The notes beneath the pieces were generated by a model. It did not search any database, was not told the DNA's origin, and saw only the letters and a list, made by a program, of their open reading frames with translations. The position numbers were made by a program, and so were the translations under genes. A stretch of 64,000 bases of DNA from Populus alba (Eukaryota > Streptophyta > Magnoliopsida > Malpighiales > Salicaceae): contig NC_133301.1 of NCBI RefSeq assembly GCF_005239225.2, positions 7,341,157-7,405,156 on the forward strand. Reading direction: 5' to 3'. Below, piece by piece: positions 12,962 through 25,324 of the stretch (the stretch's first letter is position 1; each line of letters begins with the position of its first letter).

Positions 12962-12982
12962 AGCCTTGCACAATATAATTCC

Positions 12983-12988
12983 AATAAA
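12983..12988 (+). terminator. Poly(A) signal of GDSL copy 1
   Basis: AATAAA about 110 bp after the stop codon. The same signal in the same context occurs after copy 2 (25597). Confidence 0.55.
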
Positions 12989-12999
12989 AATTGCATTTA

Positions 13000-13285
13000 C
13001 GCATTCCGAAAGTTGTTATGATTTTAATTAATGAATTCGTAATGATGCCTGCTAGAAGGGAATTCGCCTCAAGAAGACAATAACAATTACTTAATTCCTT
13101 AATCATGTGGATATCAGACATAAAATCCATTCATAGAGAGATTTATTCTTAACGTATGGAAGTCTATTCGGAGATACACTTGCCATTGAAATCAAAAGAA
13201 GGATACATATGTAAGTACATAAACCAAAAGAACTCTACTTTTATATTTGTATCTGTGAAGTCCCATATGTGAACATGATAAGCTT
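13000..13285 (+). repeat. Downstream flank shared by both GDSL copies
   Basis: It matches 25615-25830 with small indels (for example ATTTATTCTTAA and ATTCGGAGATAC) and ends near ACATGATAAGCTTA. It defines the right edge of the visible duplication unit. Confidence 0.75.
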
Positions 13286-14588
13286 ATCTTTCTTTGACTC
13301 ACTTCGGCTTTTCCCCTTTTTTCCTTTGTATTGAACGCAGTGTAGCAAGACGTGGTAGCTCAGATATAAGGATACTATACAGGTTAGGAGAAACTTAAAA
13401 GTGTTGGCCATCATGCTGTGCAAATGACAGTTGGTTCAGCAGTAGCAATGTTATCGATGAATTCTTAAAGTTTTTTTTTTTTTTAATTTAAAAGAAAAAA
13501 TGCCATGCTAGCCTGACCTTCTGAGCCAAGAAATACTTTTGTTTTTATTTAAAAAAATTGCTTTAAATTATTATTTACAATGATATTTAAAAAAATTCTG
13601 ATTATGCCATATTTTTTTTTAAAATAAAATGATAGCTTTTTATAGTTACATTTGTAATAACTTTGTTAATAATTATATATGAGAGTAATATGCACAATAC
13701 TGTAAAAAAATTGTATATGAATATTCAATGAAGACATGAGTTTTTTATTTTTTATTTTTGTTTGAAACTTGCTCTTTAGATTAAAATAAGTTATAATTTT
13801 AAAAAATATGCTCCTAAAACGACATGTTTTTGTAAGAAAAAAACAATAAGGAAATGAAACTTTTTCCCAAGAAATAATTTTTTCCCTTCTTAAAGTATTG
13901 AGATTGTTATGAATATTTATTTTAATTACTTTGACTTTTATTTAAAAAATAATATAATTAATAAAAAGATCTTTTTCATAAAAAAAAAGATTATAAATAA
14001 GGAATGGGGACTTCAATTTAAAAAATATATTTTCTTCTTCAAAATCTAAATCCCTTAAAAAAATACTTTTTAATTACATATAATTAAATAAAAAATTAGT
14101 TTTGGAATTTGTATTGTGAAATAACTATTTTCAATCATGATCCGAGTAATGTATTCAAATCAAGCTGAATTGGTTGCAAATAGAAAAGCTCTTGGTGTTT
14201 TAATGTTGGTTCTCTTTTCATGTATTTTATCAATTTTTTTTTCTACGTGTGCACTGTTTTCATCTTGTTACTGCTGTTCTGGTAACTTGGTGTTTTAATT
14301 TATTTGAATTTATATATGAAAAAAAATCATTTATCCAAGTAGTTAATATAAATTAAATTTGCAATTGTGAATTTTTTTTTATCAATGTAGTTATGTAATT
14401 GTGACTTTTAATTTTTATATAAGAGAGAATTGTTTTTGCCAATATAAAAATATTTTACATATAAAACATTTTATATGGATAGTATTTTCATAATATTTTT
14501 TTTATAAATAATGATGTGACAAAAATATAGTGGTAGTAAAATGATAATGATATATTTAGGTGATAAAATAATGATAGCAATAGTTGTA
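13286..14588. other. AT-rich intergenic DNA
   Basis: No supported gene; poly-A/T runs and short AT palindromes only. Confidence 0.6.
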
Positions 14589-14589
14589 A

Positions 14590-15077
14590 GGGTGCGTTTG
14601 TTTAGTCTTAGTTTTTGTGTTTGCGGAGTAAAAAACATAGTTAGTTGTTTGGTAATACACCAAACTGTATTTTATATTGTGGGGGCCATCAAAAAATTGA
14701 GTTTGAAAACACAATTTTTGTGAAGCATTTTTTACATGTTTTTTTAACTGAGTTTCGTAAAAACTATCTTTTGTTTTTGCGTTTCACAAAACATTTTTTT
14801 TTATCAAAATTTGAAGTTTTTTTTTATTTTTTTCTTTACTTAATTTTTTTTGTATTTTCAGATTATTTTGATGCATTTCCAAGTAAAAAACACTTTTAAA
14901 AAGCAACAACATCCAAACATTTTATACATGTTTTTTTGCTGCACATAAATCTTAACCATAATTTTTACCAAACATGTATCTAAATACAACTAACCACGTC
15001 TAATTACATATATTTTTAAAAAACTTATTTTTTAAAAATCACAACCACAAAAACTATATAAAAAACAAACACACTCG
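14590..15077. mobile_element. MITE, about 490 bp, poplar-type
   Basis: Imperfect terminal inverted repeats: GGGTGCGTTTGTTT at the left, and GAGTGTGTTTGTTT as the reverse complement of the right end. The interior has ATTATTTTGATGCATTTCCAAG (in pieces) and AAAAACACTTTTAAAAAGC, phrases I associate with very common Populus MITEs. No transposase. No convincing target duplication was found, so the superfamily is unassigned (hAT is likely). Confidence 0.6.
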
Positions 15078-15619
15078 TAGCAGCATTGATGGCTAGTGTA
15101 AGGATAAGGGTAAGAGGTTGGTAGAGGTCACAGGATAATAATGGTATTATTAGATGATATTTTAATTGTTATCTATAAAATATTTTAAAAAACCTCATAA
15201 GCTGAAAATATTTACAACATATGAACTAAATTTAAAAGTTAACCATGAAATATTTTATGAAAAATAATTAATTGGAAAACCAGGAAAATATTTTTTTTAT
15301 AAAATATTATGCAAAATAAACACCCTGTAAGAGTGTTCAATTTTATAACAAAGAATAAATACCTATTCATTATTAAGATAACCTAATTCAGAATGCTTGA
15401 ATATGTAAAGTATAATAATAATACTTGAAATGTGGAAAACATGCAGGGAAATAAAATTGATGAATAAAATTTCCTGGATGCTAGTCCTTAGATTTGAATT
15501 TAAAAAATAACTAATTAAAAAAAGAGAACAAACAATTTCTTTAGGATTGTTGACTTTAGAAATTCAAAATTAGGTGGTCAAACCACACCTTAATGAATAA
15601 TTACATTGGTTAATGAGGC
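15078..15619. other. Intergenic DNA without recognised features
   Basis: AT-rich; no gene or repeat could be supported. Confidence 0.5.
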
Positions 15620-15627
15620 GTTAGATG

Positions 15628-16427
15628 CAAGGTAATTGTTAATTTCGTTTCGGTGAGTGTTTCGTTTTTTTAATTAAAATGGAATGTTTCAGTTTCGGAG
15701 TGTTTCGGCATGCCGTTTCGGGGTTGTACTGTTCATATATATATATATATTCAACAAACATAATTCAAATTCAAGATAAATTAATTATAAATTATGCAAT
15801 ACAAGCACAATGTCAAACAAATATAATTTCAAAATTTAAAATATTTCTAAATAGTCAAGATTAAATAGATCTTTAACTTAAAGTAATTTAACTTAAACAA
15901 AATATCAAAATATTATGAAAGTAAAATGTTTTAACAAAAATATTTTTAATATAAAGTTAGGTCAATGTTATCAAGTGGCTAATGAAATCTAAAGCATCCC
16001 TTGTTTTGCTCAAATTCCTACAAAGTATAAACATGAAAAAAAACAACATGAATATAAACCATATACATTTAGTAATAAATCGAATTTTAAAAAATTAATA
16101 TCATTGTTAATGAAAATAGTAATAATAATTTTCAATATTATTATTAATATCATTGATATTGAAAATAGTAATGAAAAAGAGTTTTTTATAATCGGGTGGT
16201 TTAATTAATGAAATTGAGCAAGGTTCAATTTGATTCAATGGCTTTTCAAGAGCGGAACGGAACATGTGGAATGAAACCAGGACGTTTTGGGAGAAATTTA
16301 GCCAAAAAATCCGGAACGGACCGAGATTTAAAATGAGATGAAATTTGTTCCGTTTTGTTCCGTTTTTTAAATTGATATGGAATGTTTCGGTTATTTCAAA
16401 CGGAACGGAACGGAATTGACAACCTTT
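15628..16427. mobile_element. Non-autonomous hAT-like element, 800 bp
   Basis: A perfect 8-bp target duplication, GTTAGATG, flanks it (15620-15627 and 16428-16435). The ends are inverted: CAAGGTAATTGTTAATTTCG at the left, and AAAGGTTGTCAATTCCG as the reverse complement of the right end. Subterminal GTTTCGG/CGGAACGGAAC motifs repeat at both ends. An (AT)n run is at 15737-15750. No transposase frame is present. An 8-bp duplication fits hAT. Confidence 0.75.
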
Positions 16428-16435
16428 GTTAGATG

Positions 16436-16884
16436 TTGTTTAATGACCTCATAAATCTAAACTTCTACTCTAGAAAAGTTGAGGCTTGTGAAATAAAAAG
16501 GGGAGTGGTCTATGCGAATTAAAAATGCATGCCTTTCAAATATTAATTAGAGTGATATCCTTTCATGTTTTTCAGTCATGCTATGCTATGTTTATTAAAC
16601 TTAAACTATTAAGACTGAATTCAATAAATATACTTTATTATATAATAAAAATGACAAAAATTTAATTAATTTTTTTTTATTAAAGCTAAATTATTGATGA
16701 TAAAATTTTAATTAAATTGATATCATGTTTCAAAAATATGATATTATTATATATTATTTTTATCAACAATGATGTTTAAAAATGTGTTATATTATATATA
16801 TAAAAAATTGATGTTATATTAATTCATTATTTTTTATTTAATTTGTATGATAATTGCCTAATTTTTTTCATTTTCTGGAACGTT
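16436..16884. other. AT-rich intergenic DNA
   Basis: No supported gene. Confidence 0.5.
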
Positions 16885-17105
16885 TTTCATACCAATGATC
16901 TGAAATTGAGCACACAAGGTGCTTTTCTTCGAACGGCTCTTACACCTCCACCACATGCCTGCAAGTCCGCAGTAATTATGGTAGCCGAAGATTTAAAACC
17001 GAATTGCTTCATTATGCCCAAGAATCCAAAATAATTCAATCATATACTATTTTTCTTACTGCCAACAGTCCTTTCGGTTCAGCCTTATAGTATATTCAAT
17101 TATCA
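16885..17105 (+). repeat. Locally duplicated module, copy 3
   Basis: It matches 2225-2460 (CCAATGATCTGAAATTGAGC, AGTAATTATGGTA, AAGAATCCAAAATAATTCAAT). It carries a small extra piece and lacks a part near 17040. Confidence 0.6.
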
Positions 17106-19300
17106 AATTAAATTGATCGTCCTTGAAATAATACGATCAGTCCATTCGTATATGATAACAAAACTCAATTTCTAAACCCTTATTTAAATGACATAATCTT
17201 CTAGATTTGGAGTAAAAGGGCTAATTCAGTATCACAAAATAATTTTTTTCCAATAGAAAATAAAAAGTTTCACTACCATGTTTTACAACTACTTCAGAAA
17301 AGCCACCCATCTTTTACATCATAACCCTCGGTAAAATTATTGTCATCTAACATAGTAGTTATCGCCATCACACATTAAATTAATGTCAAACTAGTAAGTT
17401 ATTTGTCTTTAGATCTACATCATTTTAAAAAAAATAAAAACAATGCCTCTTTTATAATTAGGTTTTAACACATATTATTGACATCTAAACTAATTTGTTT
17501 TCAAAAAATTACTTTTTGTTTCTATAAATTTCTTGTGTCAATTATTTAAGATAAAAAAAAACAAAAGAAGTTAAGCATTTAATTTCAAATTTTATGTATA
17601 TAGTATTATTGGCATACTATTTAAAAAAAATGATATGATTTTAGAGATGTATTTAATAGAAAATCGAAACATTTATGAGAAAATTTAAATTAAAATAAGT
17701 TTTTTTTTATTTTTTAGAATTAGTAAACCTATCTCTTAAAATAAAAAAGAAGGGTTAAAAATATGCATTAAATAGTGATAGCAATGATTGAAAAATATGT
17801 GGGGTACAATCAGTGGCGGAGACAGTAGGATTGGCAAGAGCCCCGGTCTTTGCAGGAAAATGTTTTTTTTTCCAACCCCTTCCTTAACAATATTTATAGT
17901 TTTAGTAGTGAAACAACTAAAATCTTAGCCTTTCTAAAATAATTCATCTAATTTGATCCCTTTTAATTTTATTTTCTTGCTCTGTTCTTGGGCACAATAA
18001 TGATTAAATTATTTTAATTATTAATTACACCTCTCTCAACAACTATCTCAAAACATGAGAACTCTAAAAAAAAAAAACCGGAGTTCGACCACCATGCTAT
18101 ATATATTTATGAAAATTTCTTCTTATGTGGCATACTATGCATGTATGGTGTGTTTCATGAGGGCCTTGATGCCTTATAAGTGATTGATAAACACCACTTA
18201 TAATTATGCCCATACAGCTAATGAATAAAGTTTCTCTTAAGAAATAATAACAAAAATATCAAATTCCATGCCCTTTTTCCTCTGTATTGATCGCTTTATA
18301 TTTTATAATTTTTAGTTTTTTTGAATTATGATTTTTGTTGTGATCTTACAAGATATTGTGAAAATTAAGGTTTGTAAAAAGCTAAACGGCATAATACTGC
18401 ACGTGCCCTCTTATTTAGATCCAGTTTCAAAACACAATGCAAATCATATTAACTAAAATTTTAAATATTTTTTTTATTTAAAATAATTTTTTATATGTTT
18501 TTAGATTATTTTGATATAAGTGACAATGTTGGAATTTCTATTACGTTAATTACCATATGAAGAATGAAGATTGCAGAATGAAGTTTCTCTAAGAAATTAT
18601 TTCACAAAAATAATAAAGAATGGCAATCATTATTGAGAATGTCGAGTTACCTCTCATAACGCCTCTCTATCTATTCCTTAATTATGTTCTTACCACTCTC
18701 ACCTTCATAGGATATATTGTCTTGAAGCTAAGACTTGACGAAGTTTATGTTTACATGAAGGGGGGTAAGTTATGGAAAAATATTTTAAAAATGTGGGACA
18801 TCCTCTGTATACCTTGTTTCATAATTTTATTTTATTTTTCATATGAAATCAACTCTGTCCCTTCATTCCTTCTCTCTAATGGTTCGCATATTTTAAGACT
18901 TGAAGGGCTAATGGATTATAGGGTAGTTGAAGGGTTAGTGTGGAAGTTATATTTCAAGTAAATTTAAAGACCTATGTTTCTCTTTAACTCCATGTAATTT
19001 CACCCTCATGATTGACCAAAATTGAAGAGTCATGAGCTCATGCAATGAATTAGCGCAACAAAATACTTCTCTTTTATGGTTCTTTAAAAAATTAAAAAAC
19101 AATTTATTTAAGAACAACTGTCTTCGTGGTGTCATTCTTATACTTCTCGTTCACGAATCAATATTTGTTATGTGTAGGTTTCCGTTTCTAAAAGTACTGG
19201 TGCCTAAGTACAAGTTACTTTGCTTTATGGAAATTAATGTCTTTGTGTGTGGGTTGCGTGACTATGATGTTCGCAACACAAGAAGCACCGGATAACTAGA
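17106..19300. other. Intergenic DNA upstream of GDSL copy 2
   Basis: Mostly AT-rich. Bases 18250-18340 match 320-410. A CAGTGGCGGAG phrase at 17813 resembles the start of a common plant transposon, but I cannot find its other end. The 113-residue open frame at 18620-18961 is hydrophobic, resembles no family I know, and lacks supporting signals. Confidence 0.45.
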
Positions 19301-19309
19301 TCTCCACTC

Positions 19310-19316
19310 TATAAAT
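19310..19316 (+). promoter_or_regulatory. TATA box of GDSL copy 2
   Basis: TATAAAT about 105 bp before the ATG, in the same sequence context as copy 1. Confidence 0.55.
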
Positions 19317-19733
19317 AGACCTGGTTCGTTCTACTTCAAACCACTCTTCCCTGGCTACGCACTTCTTCCTTCTATATTTATTGTATATGTTTCCTTTTTT
19401 CATTTTACTTGTCAATGGAAAGTGGGCTGAAGGCATTGTGGGTGCTGTCCTCGGTGTTGTTGGTGTCAAACTGGCAACACTGGACTTATGGAAAGGTCGT
19501 ACCTCAAGTTCCTTGCTACTTCGTCTTTGGAGATTCTCTCTTTGATAACAAAAACAATAACTACCTTGACAAATCAGCTAAAGTTAATTACCTTCCTTAT
19601 GGGATAGACTTTGACACTGGGGCTTCAGGAAAGTGCATCAATGGTCTCAACATAGCTGACACCATTGGTCTGCTATTTTCTCTCCTATCTTATAATACAA
19701 AATATAGTGTTTTAGTTTTCTTTAACATATAAA

Positions 19734-19913
19734 GTTGAGAATAATGGAATGTGTTGGGTTATGCCTTAACCAACCTTCCTATTTATATAGAGGCGGCAGA
19801 GCACTGTAGTAAATATAATGATTACAACATCCTATATTAATTTTCTATTCTGATAGATACATGATTAACTGTAATGATTATAACATCCTATATTAATTTC
19901 CTATTCTATAATA
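19734..19913 (-). repeat. 3' LTR of Copia element E
   Basis: 180 bp, same length as its partner at 23943-24122. The polypurine tract lies just inside it at 19914-19926. Confidence 0.85.
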
Positions 19914-19925
19914 TGCCCCCTCAAG

Positions 19926-20617
19926 CTAAGTGGGGGATCAACCCGAAGCTTGAACCAAAAAGCAGTAAAGGATGCAACAGGAAGCAGTTTAGTGAAGATA
20001 TCGGCAAGTTGATCCTGAGAGGGAACAAAACAAATCTGAATTTCTTTCTTGCCAACACGGTCACGGACAAAGTGATAATCTGGACGGGTGAAGGTAAGAT
20101 ATTGAAGAGCACCCATGATTTGACGAAATCGTGTAGGATCAGAGAATGAATGATCCGATAATAAAATGACTTTCGAAGGGGAGACTGGAGTATCAACTGG
20201 TTTGCAGGAAATCATATCAGCTCGGGTGAGGATGTCAAGAATATATATATGTTGACACAACATTAAACCTATACTGGTAGACTGAATTTCAATACCCAGA
20301 AAGTAGTGAACAACACCTAAGTCATGAAGCTTGAACTCAGAGCTGAGTAACTGTATAAGGTGATGGAGCATAGCAGAGTTACTACTCGTGAGTAGAATAT
20401 CATCAACATACACTAGGAGATAAAAGATATTAGTACCATCACATAATATAAACAGGAAGGTGTCAACCTTGGAAGCTCGGAAACCGATGGAGAGCAAAAA
20501 ATCACTTAGACTAGTGTACCATACTCTCGGTGCTTGTTTCAAACCATACAATGATTTGTGCAATCTGCACACATGAGATGGAAGAGAAGAGTCAATAAAA
20601 CCTGGAGGTTGTTTCAT
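19926..20617 (-). pseudogene. Copia reverse transcriptase with RNase H largely deleted
   Basis: An open frame on the minus strand carries the Copia RT landmarks LYGLKQAPRVWY, the catalytic YVDDILLT and YFLGIEI, then GALQYLTFTRPD. Immediately after RPDY it jumps to the last RNase H stretch (QDQLADIFTK), so most of RNase H is missing in frame. The N-terminal RT half lies at 20614-21170 in other frames with stops. Confidence 0.8.
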
Positions 20618-21411
20618 GTAGACCTCTTCAGTAAGAACACCATTGAGGAAGGCAATATAAATACCAAACTGACGAATCTTTCAATTTCGCGAAACGGCGA
20701 TACAGAAAACCAATCGGACAGTGGCCTACTTAATAATTGGACTGAAGGTTTCAGAATAATCAATACCTTCCTGCTGGGTAAAACCCCTAGCAACAAGGTG
20801 CGCTTTATAGCACTCAATACTACCATCAACACGACATTTGATCTGATATACCAATCTACTGCCAACAACGTTCATCGAAGGATAAAATGGAACAAGTGCA
20901 ATTTTCGCAAAAAGCGGCGATCTCATCACACATAGCATTATGCCAAACTGCATACCGGCCAGCATCAGAGAATGCAAAAGGCTCAAAAGAGGGAGAATAC
21001 AGTACCCGTGTGGAGGTAGAAGTAGCGGCAGTGGAAGCAACTGCATTAGTTGTCTTCGGCTGCCGCGGTCTAAGAGTCATAGGATGTCTACTGTGTGCTG
21101 GTGGAGACGCAGGGGAAGACGGTTGTAGCGAGGAGACCTGTGGCAGCTGATAAGAAGACAAATCAACCATAAGTTGCAGACCAGCGGGAGAGGATGATAA
21201 AAAAGCTCAGCCTTAAGCACAGGACTGTCAGCAAAGGAGGGGCTGGAAGCAGAGACTAAAGCTGCAAGAGTACTGGCTAGGGAGGGCGAAGCAGAGGAGG
21301 GACTAGAAAGTCCCCCAAGACCATGAGGAGAGAGACAAATTGACGATCTGAACCTGCATCATAAGGGTTAGATAAACAAGCATGGGATGATGGCCAAGGG
21401 ATGGGTGGAGG

Positions 21412-22300
21412 CTATTGTCGGATGGCTGTTTGGACTGGTAGAACGAAGTGTTGTGCGTTGTTTGGGTGGTTGGTGAAAGTGGGTGGCGGTGGGTGGTTTA
21501 GCAAATAAATATGGTGAGATGCAATGTCAAGACATCGATAACCAAGATGCGAGGAACTATATCCAAAAAACACACATGGAGAGGAATGAAAATTCAATTT
21601 ATGATTATTACATGGACGTAAAAAAGAAAAACAGAGACACCCAAAGGTTCGTAAAAAATGATAATCAGGAGACCATTGAAATAAACAATCAAATGGAGAG
21701 AGATGAGCAAGAACAGGAGTAGGCATGCGATTTATAAGATAAACAGAGGTTTCAAAAGCATAATTCCAGAATCGAAAAGGTGTTTTACATTGCCCTAAAA
21801 GTGTAAGACCTGTTTCCACAATATGCCTATGACGACGCTTTACTGTTCCATTTTGTTCATGAGTATGGGGACAAATTAGACGATAATGAATACCAATGGT
21901 TTGAAAAAATATGGATAGTTTTCGGTATTCACCGCCCCAATCGGTTTGAACAGATTTTATTTTTAATGAAAATTGACGTTTGATAACAGTCTGAAATTGA
22001 TGAAAAATAGAGTAAATATCAAACTTGGCAACGAGAGGATAATACCATACATATTTAGTATAAGCATCAACAAATATAACAAAATAACGATAGCCATCTG
22101 AAGAAAAAAGAGGAGCAAGGCCCTATACATCACTAAAAATTAATTAAAATAGAGTAGAAGTTTTGTGACCCGTAGGTCCTAAAGACAAACACTATGATTT
22201 TCCTAAAGGAAAACTTTGACATTGAAAATTAAGACATTTGTTGTTACAAATGATCTTCTTTTTCGAGATTAACAATTGAAAAATACGTGAAGTAAGATGA
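21412..22300 (-). pseudogene. Copia integrase relic
   Basis: The open frame at 21412-21819 has the features of the Copia integrase C-terminal half (FWNYAFETSVYLINRMPTP, FGCLCFSFLRP, CVFFGYSSSHLGYRCLD). The catalytic-core part to the right (21820-22300) is broken by stops. Confidence 0.75.
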
Positions 22301-22670
22301 CCTAGTCGACAATGCCATAAATCGGTAGAGGCAGAAGTGCAAGGAGACCATAGGCTGGAGGAACTGACGTGACGAAAGACTTGGTCAGGGCATAGAGACC
22401 ATCTTTACTTTGACTTGAGAGAAGGACTTCATGGGTGTTGAAATCCTTGACATAAAACACACGAGGGTGAAATTTAAAATAAACATTATTATCAAGACAA
22501 TTTCTAAACAGAGAGCAGAGGTTTCGTGATTGCAGGAACATGAAGAACATTAGATAAGGTGAAAGAACGATGTGGTGTATATATTTTTGTATGACCAAGA
22601 TGAGATATAGGAAGGCCCTTACCATCACCAACATGCAAATTATCATTACTAAGATACGGTTCTGAAGCGA

Positions 22671-23764
22671 TTAAGGTGGCAAGATCAGGTGTGACGTGTT
22701 GATTGGCACCGATATCTGGAAACTAATCAACAGAACTGGTTGAGGAGAGATTGCGCTGCACCAGATTGGCAGTAGGTTGTTGGCCATAACCTCGCTACTG
22801 GAATTGAGGACAATGGGGAGCTGTATGGCCAAAATTATGACACAGTTAGCAGCGTGGATTCTGCCCCCTATTGCATTGCCAAGAGCCCTGCCTATTGTCA
22901 CCAAATAAGGAGTTTTGAAAGCTACGGTGATCAGGTTTGCAGCCAGCAAATCAGTTGCCTCTACTATTGGACTGGTTAGGACACTAGCCACCATTGAAGC
23001 GACCCCTGCTGCGGCCATAATTGCCAAAAGTCTGGCGTTGCGCAACAAGAGCAGAAGATGGAATGCTGGGTGTGGGCAGCAAAGGAGCATGTATGGCAGC
23101 AGAAGATTTGTGAAGAAATTCATGTGTGAGGAGATGGCTGTGAAGATCTGCATATGATAAAGGTTCAACCTTGGTAATAAGACTGGTAACTAAGTCTTTA
23201 AACTCTCCCCGAAGACCACGAAACACATATAAATTGAAATCTTCAAACGAAACTAGCCGACCAGCAGTGATCAATTCATCAAATAAGGCCTTCGCTTTTT
23301 GCATAAATTGAGTTACTAATTCATCACCCTGTCGAAGATCCTGAAGAGAGCCATGAAGTTGCATAATACGAGAGTTGGAGGTGGAAGCGAGAGCTCACTC
23401 AAGAGTGCCCCAAGCCGAACAAGAACTTTAACAGCCAACAACAAGATGCAAAACTTCCATAGATAGGGAGGAAAGAAAAGCACTTAGAATGAGTTGGTCC
23501 TGTTGTTTCCAGGTTTTAAAAAATGGATTTACCTGAAGAGAGATACCATCATAGGCAAGAACATATGTTGGAGCCATCAACAAAATCAAAAACTCCTTGG
23601 CCTAGGAGATAAGGCAACATCTGCATACGCCAATATAAATAATTGGTGTTTGTTAATTTGAGGGAGATGACTTGATGAGTGTGAGAAAGGGAGATAATGC
23701 TTGCAGTAGTAGAGGCAGTAAAGGCAGCAAAAGTGGGCTGCAAGAGGAGGCGTTCACCAGCCAT
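22671..23764 (-). pseudogene. Copia gag relic
   Basis: It starts at MAGERLLLQ (23764). The N-terminal piece contains LTNTNYLYWRMQMLPYLLG, typical of Copia gag. The next piece (22984-23364) carries the UBN2-type region (FMQKAKALFDELITAGR, LYVFRGLRGEFKDLV). A frameshift near 23400-23550 separates them. Confidence 0.75.
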
Positions 23765-23942
23765 GGCAGAGGAGGCGCTACAAGAGAAGAGGGTTGCATT
23801 GCCGGAGAAGAAGAAAGCTAGATTGTTGGTGCTACAGAATTTTAAGATGTATGTAGCGGTTGTTCGACTGAAGAAGAGAGGCTGGGAGGCTGTGAGAAAA
23901 GTAGGTTTAATTTTTTTTAGGGTTTCGTGGCTCTGATACCAA

Positions 23943-24122
23943 ATTAAGAATAATGGAATGTGTTGGGTTGTGCCTTAACCAACCTTCCTATTTACATAGA
24001 GGCAGTAGAACACTGCAGTAACTGTAATGATTACAACATCCTATATTAACTTCCTGTTCTGATAGATACATGAGTAATTGTAATGATTACAACATCCTAT
24101 ATTAATTTCCTATTCTATAATA
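23943..24122 (-). repeat. 5' LTR of Copia element E
   Basis: 180 bp, bordered by the tRNA-iMet primer site at 23929-23941 and the target duplication at 24123-24128. Confidence 0.85.
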
Positions 24123-25289
24123 TATAAAATAAGTATGTTCTAACTAGATAGTTGTGATCGTTTTATTAAATTACAATTAGAAATCTTGCTAAGTCTGGTA
24201 CTAATGTTTTTGTTGCTGAAATTTACATAATTTATTAGAAGAAGGATGATTAGGTTTGTTCTTTTGTTTCTTGTATACCTTGAAACATAAATTTTACGAC
24301 GGTCTGAACATAACCGAGTTTAGTAATGGGGCAGTTATGATCTTAATTATTATTCTTTCGTTTCAGCTGAGCAATTAGGTTTCGACAGTTACATTACGGA
24401 TTTTGGTGTCGGAGGTTGCACTAATTTTCTAGATGGTGTAAATTATGGATCTAATGGAGCTGGCATCCTTGATTCTACTGGCTCTCTTGCGGTGATTACT
24501 GATCATATGCCTCTCATAACTAAAACCTTGTATTATTCCGTATGAATTTTGCGTAATCTTGTTTGCTTCGGCAACGCTAACTATTCATATGTTTCTTTTG
24601 AGTATGTGAAGGGAGAACTATTTACAATGAATGCTCAGTTATTTAATCACAATATCACGGTTTCACGAATTTCCAAGATCTTGGGAAGCGAGGAAGTTGC
24701 TAGGAAGTACTTGAGCCAATGCATCTATGTGTCTGATATGGGCCATAACGACTACCTCAACAATTATTTCTTGGACGACTACAATAGCAGCCAGTTATAT
24801 ACTCCTGAAGAATTTGCTCAACTTCTCATTGAAAATTATGAAACTCAGCTGGAGGTTAGCCCTAATTAATGTCTCTTGTAAAACAACAATTAATGTTTGA
24901 CGTGAATGGAAACAAACAAAGACGTGAGTGGAAACAATAATTAGCCCTACTTAATCTCTACTTAATGTCACTTCATTCCGTTTTTTTTTTACCTTGCTGC
25001 CAGAAATTGTATTGCTCAGGAGCAAGAAAGATAGCTGTGTTCGGACTTATTCGGGTAGGATGTATGCCGCACAAAATACAAAACCATCCCGATGACGTAG
25101 ATGCATCTTCTTCATGTGTAGAAAAGTTCAACAGTGATGTTCACATTTTCAACGACAAGCTAGCTTCCAACACTGCTACATAAACTTAATGAAAAGCATG
25201 CTGATGCTGTGTTTACCTACATAAACTCTTATGAAATTGATTCTGATGATCACCCAAATACAGGTACGAATCCCCTCTCTCCCTCTCCC

Positions 25290-25292
<3 letters not shown>

Positions 25293-25321
<29 letters not shown>
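25293..25321 (+). repeat. (CT)n microsatellite in intron 4 of GDSL copy 2
   Basis: About 14 CT units that copy 1 does not have at this site (it has a short pyrimidine tract). Confidence 0.9.

Positions 25322-25324
<3 letters not shown>

Larger units (their letters stand above)
19734..24122 (-). mobile_element. Complete Ty1/Copia element in intron 1 of GDSL copy 2 (element E)
   Basis: 4,389 bp, reverse orientation. Two 180-bp LTRs (19734-19913 and 23943-24122) differ at about 16 positions by eye. The target duplication is TATAAA (19728-19733 and 24123-24128). The primer site, on the minus strand, reads TGGTATCAGAGCC (23929-23941), the tRNA-iMet type usual for plant Copia. The polypurine tract GCTTGAGGGGGCA abuts the 3' LTR. 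Gag, integrase and RT pieces lie in Copia order but contain stops. The matching intron of copy 1 lacks it, so it inserted after the gene duplication or only in this copy. Confidence 0.9.

Noticed and set aside
18620..18961. 113-residue hydrophobic open frame
   Set aside because: No recognised family and no nearby promoter or homologous copy; AT-rich DNA gives such frames by chance.
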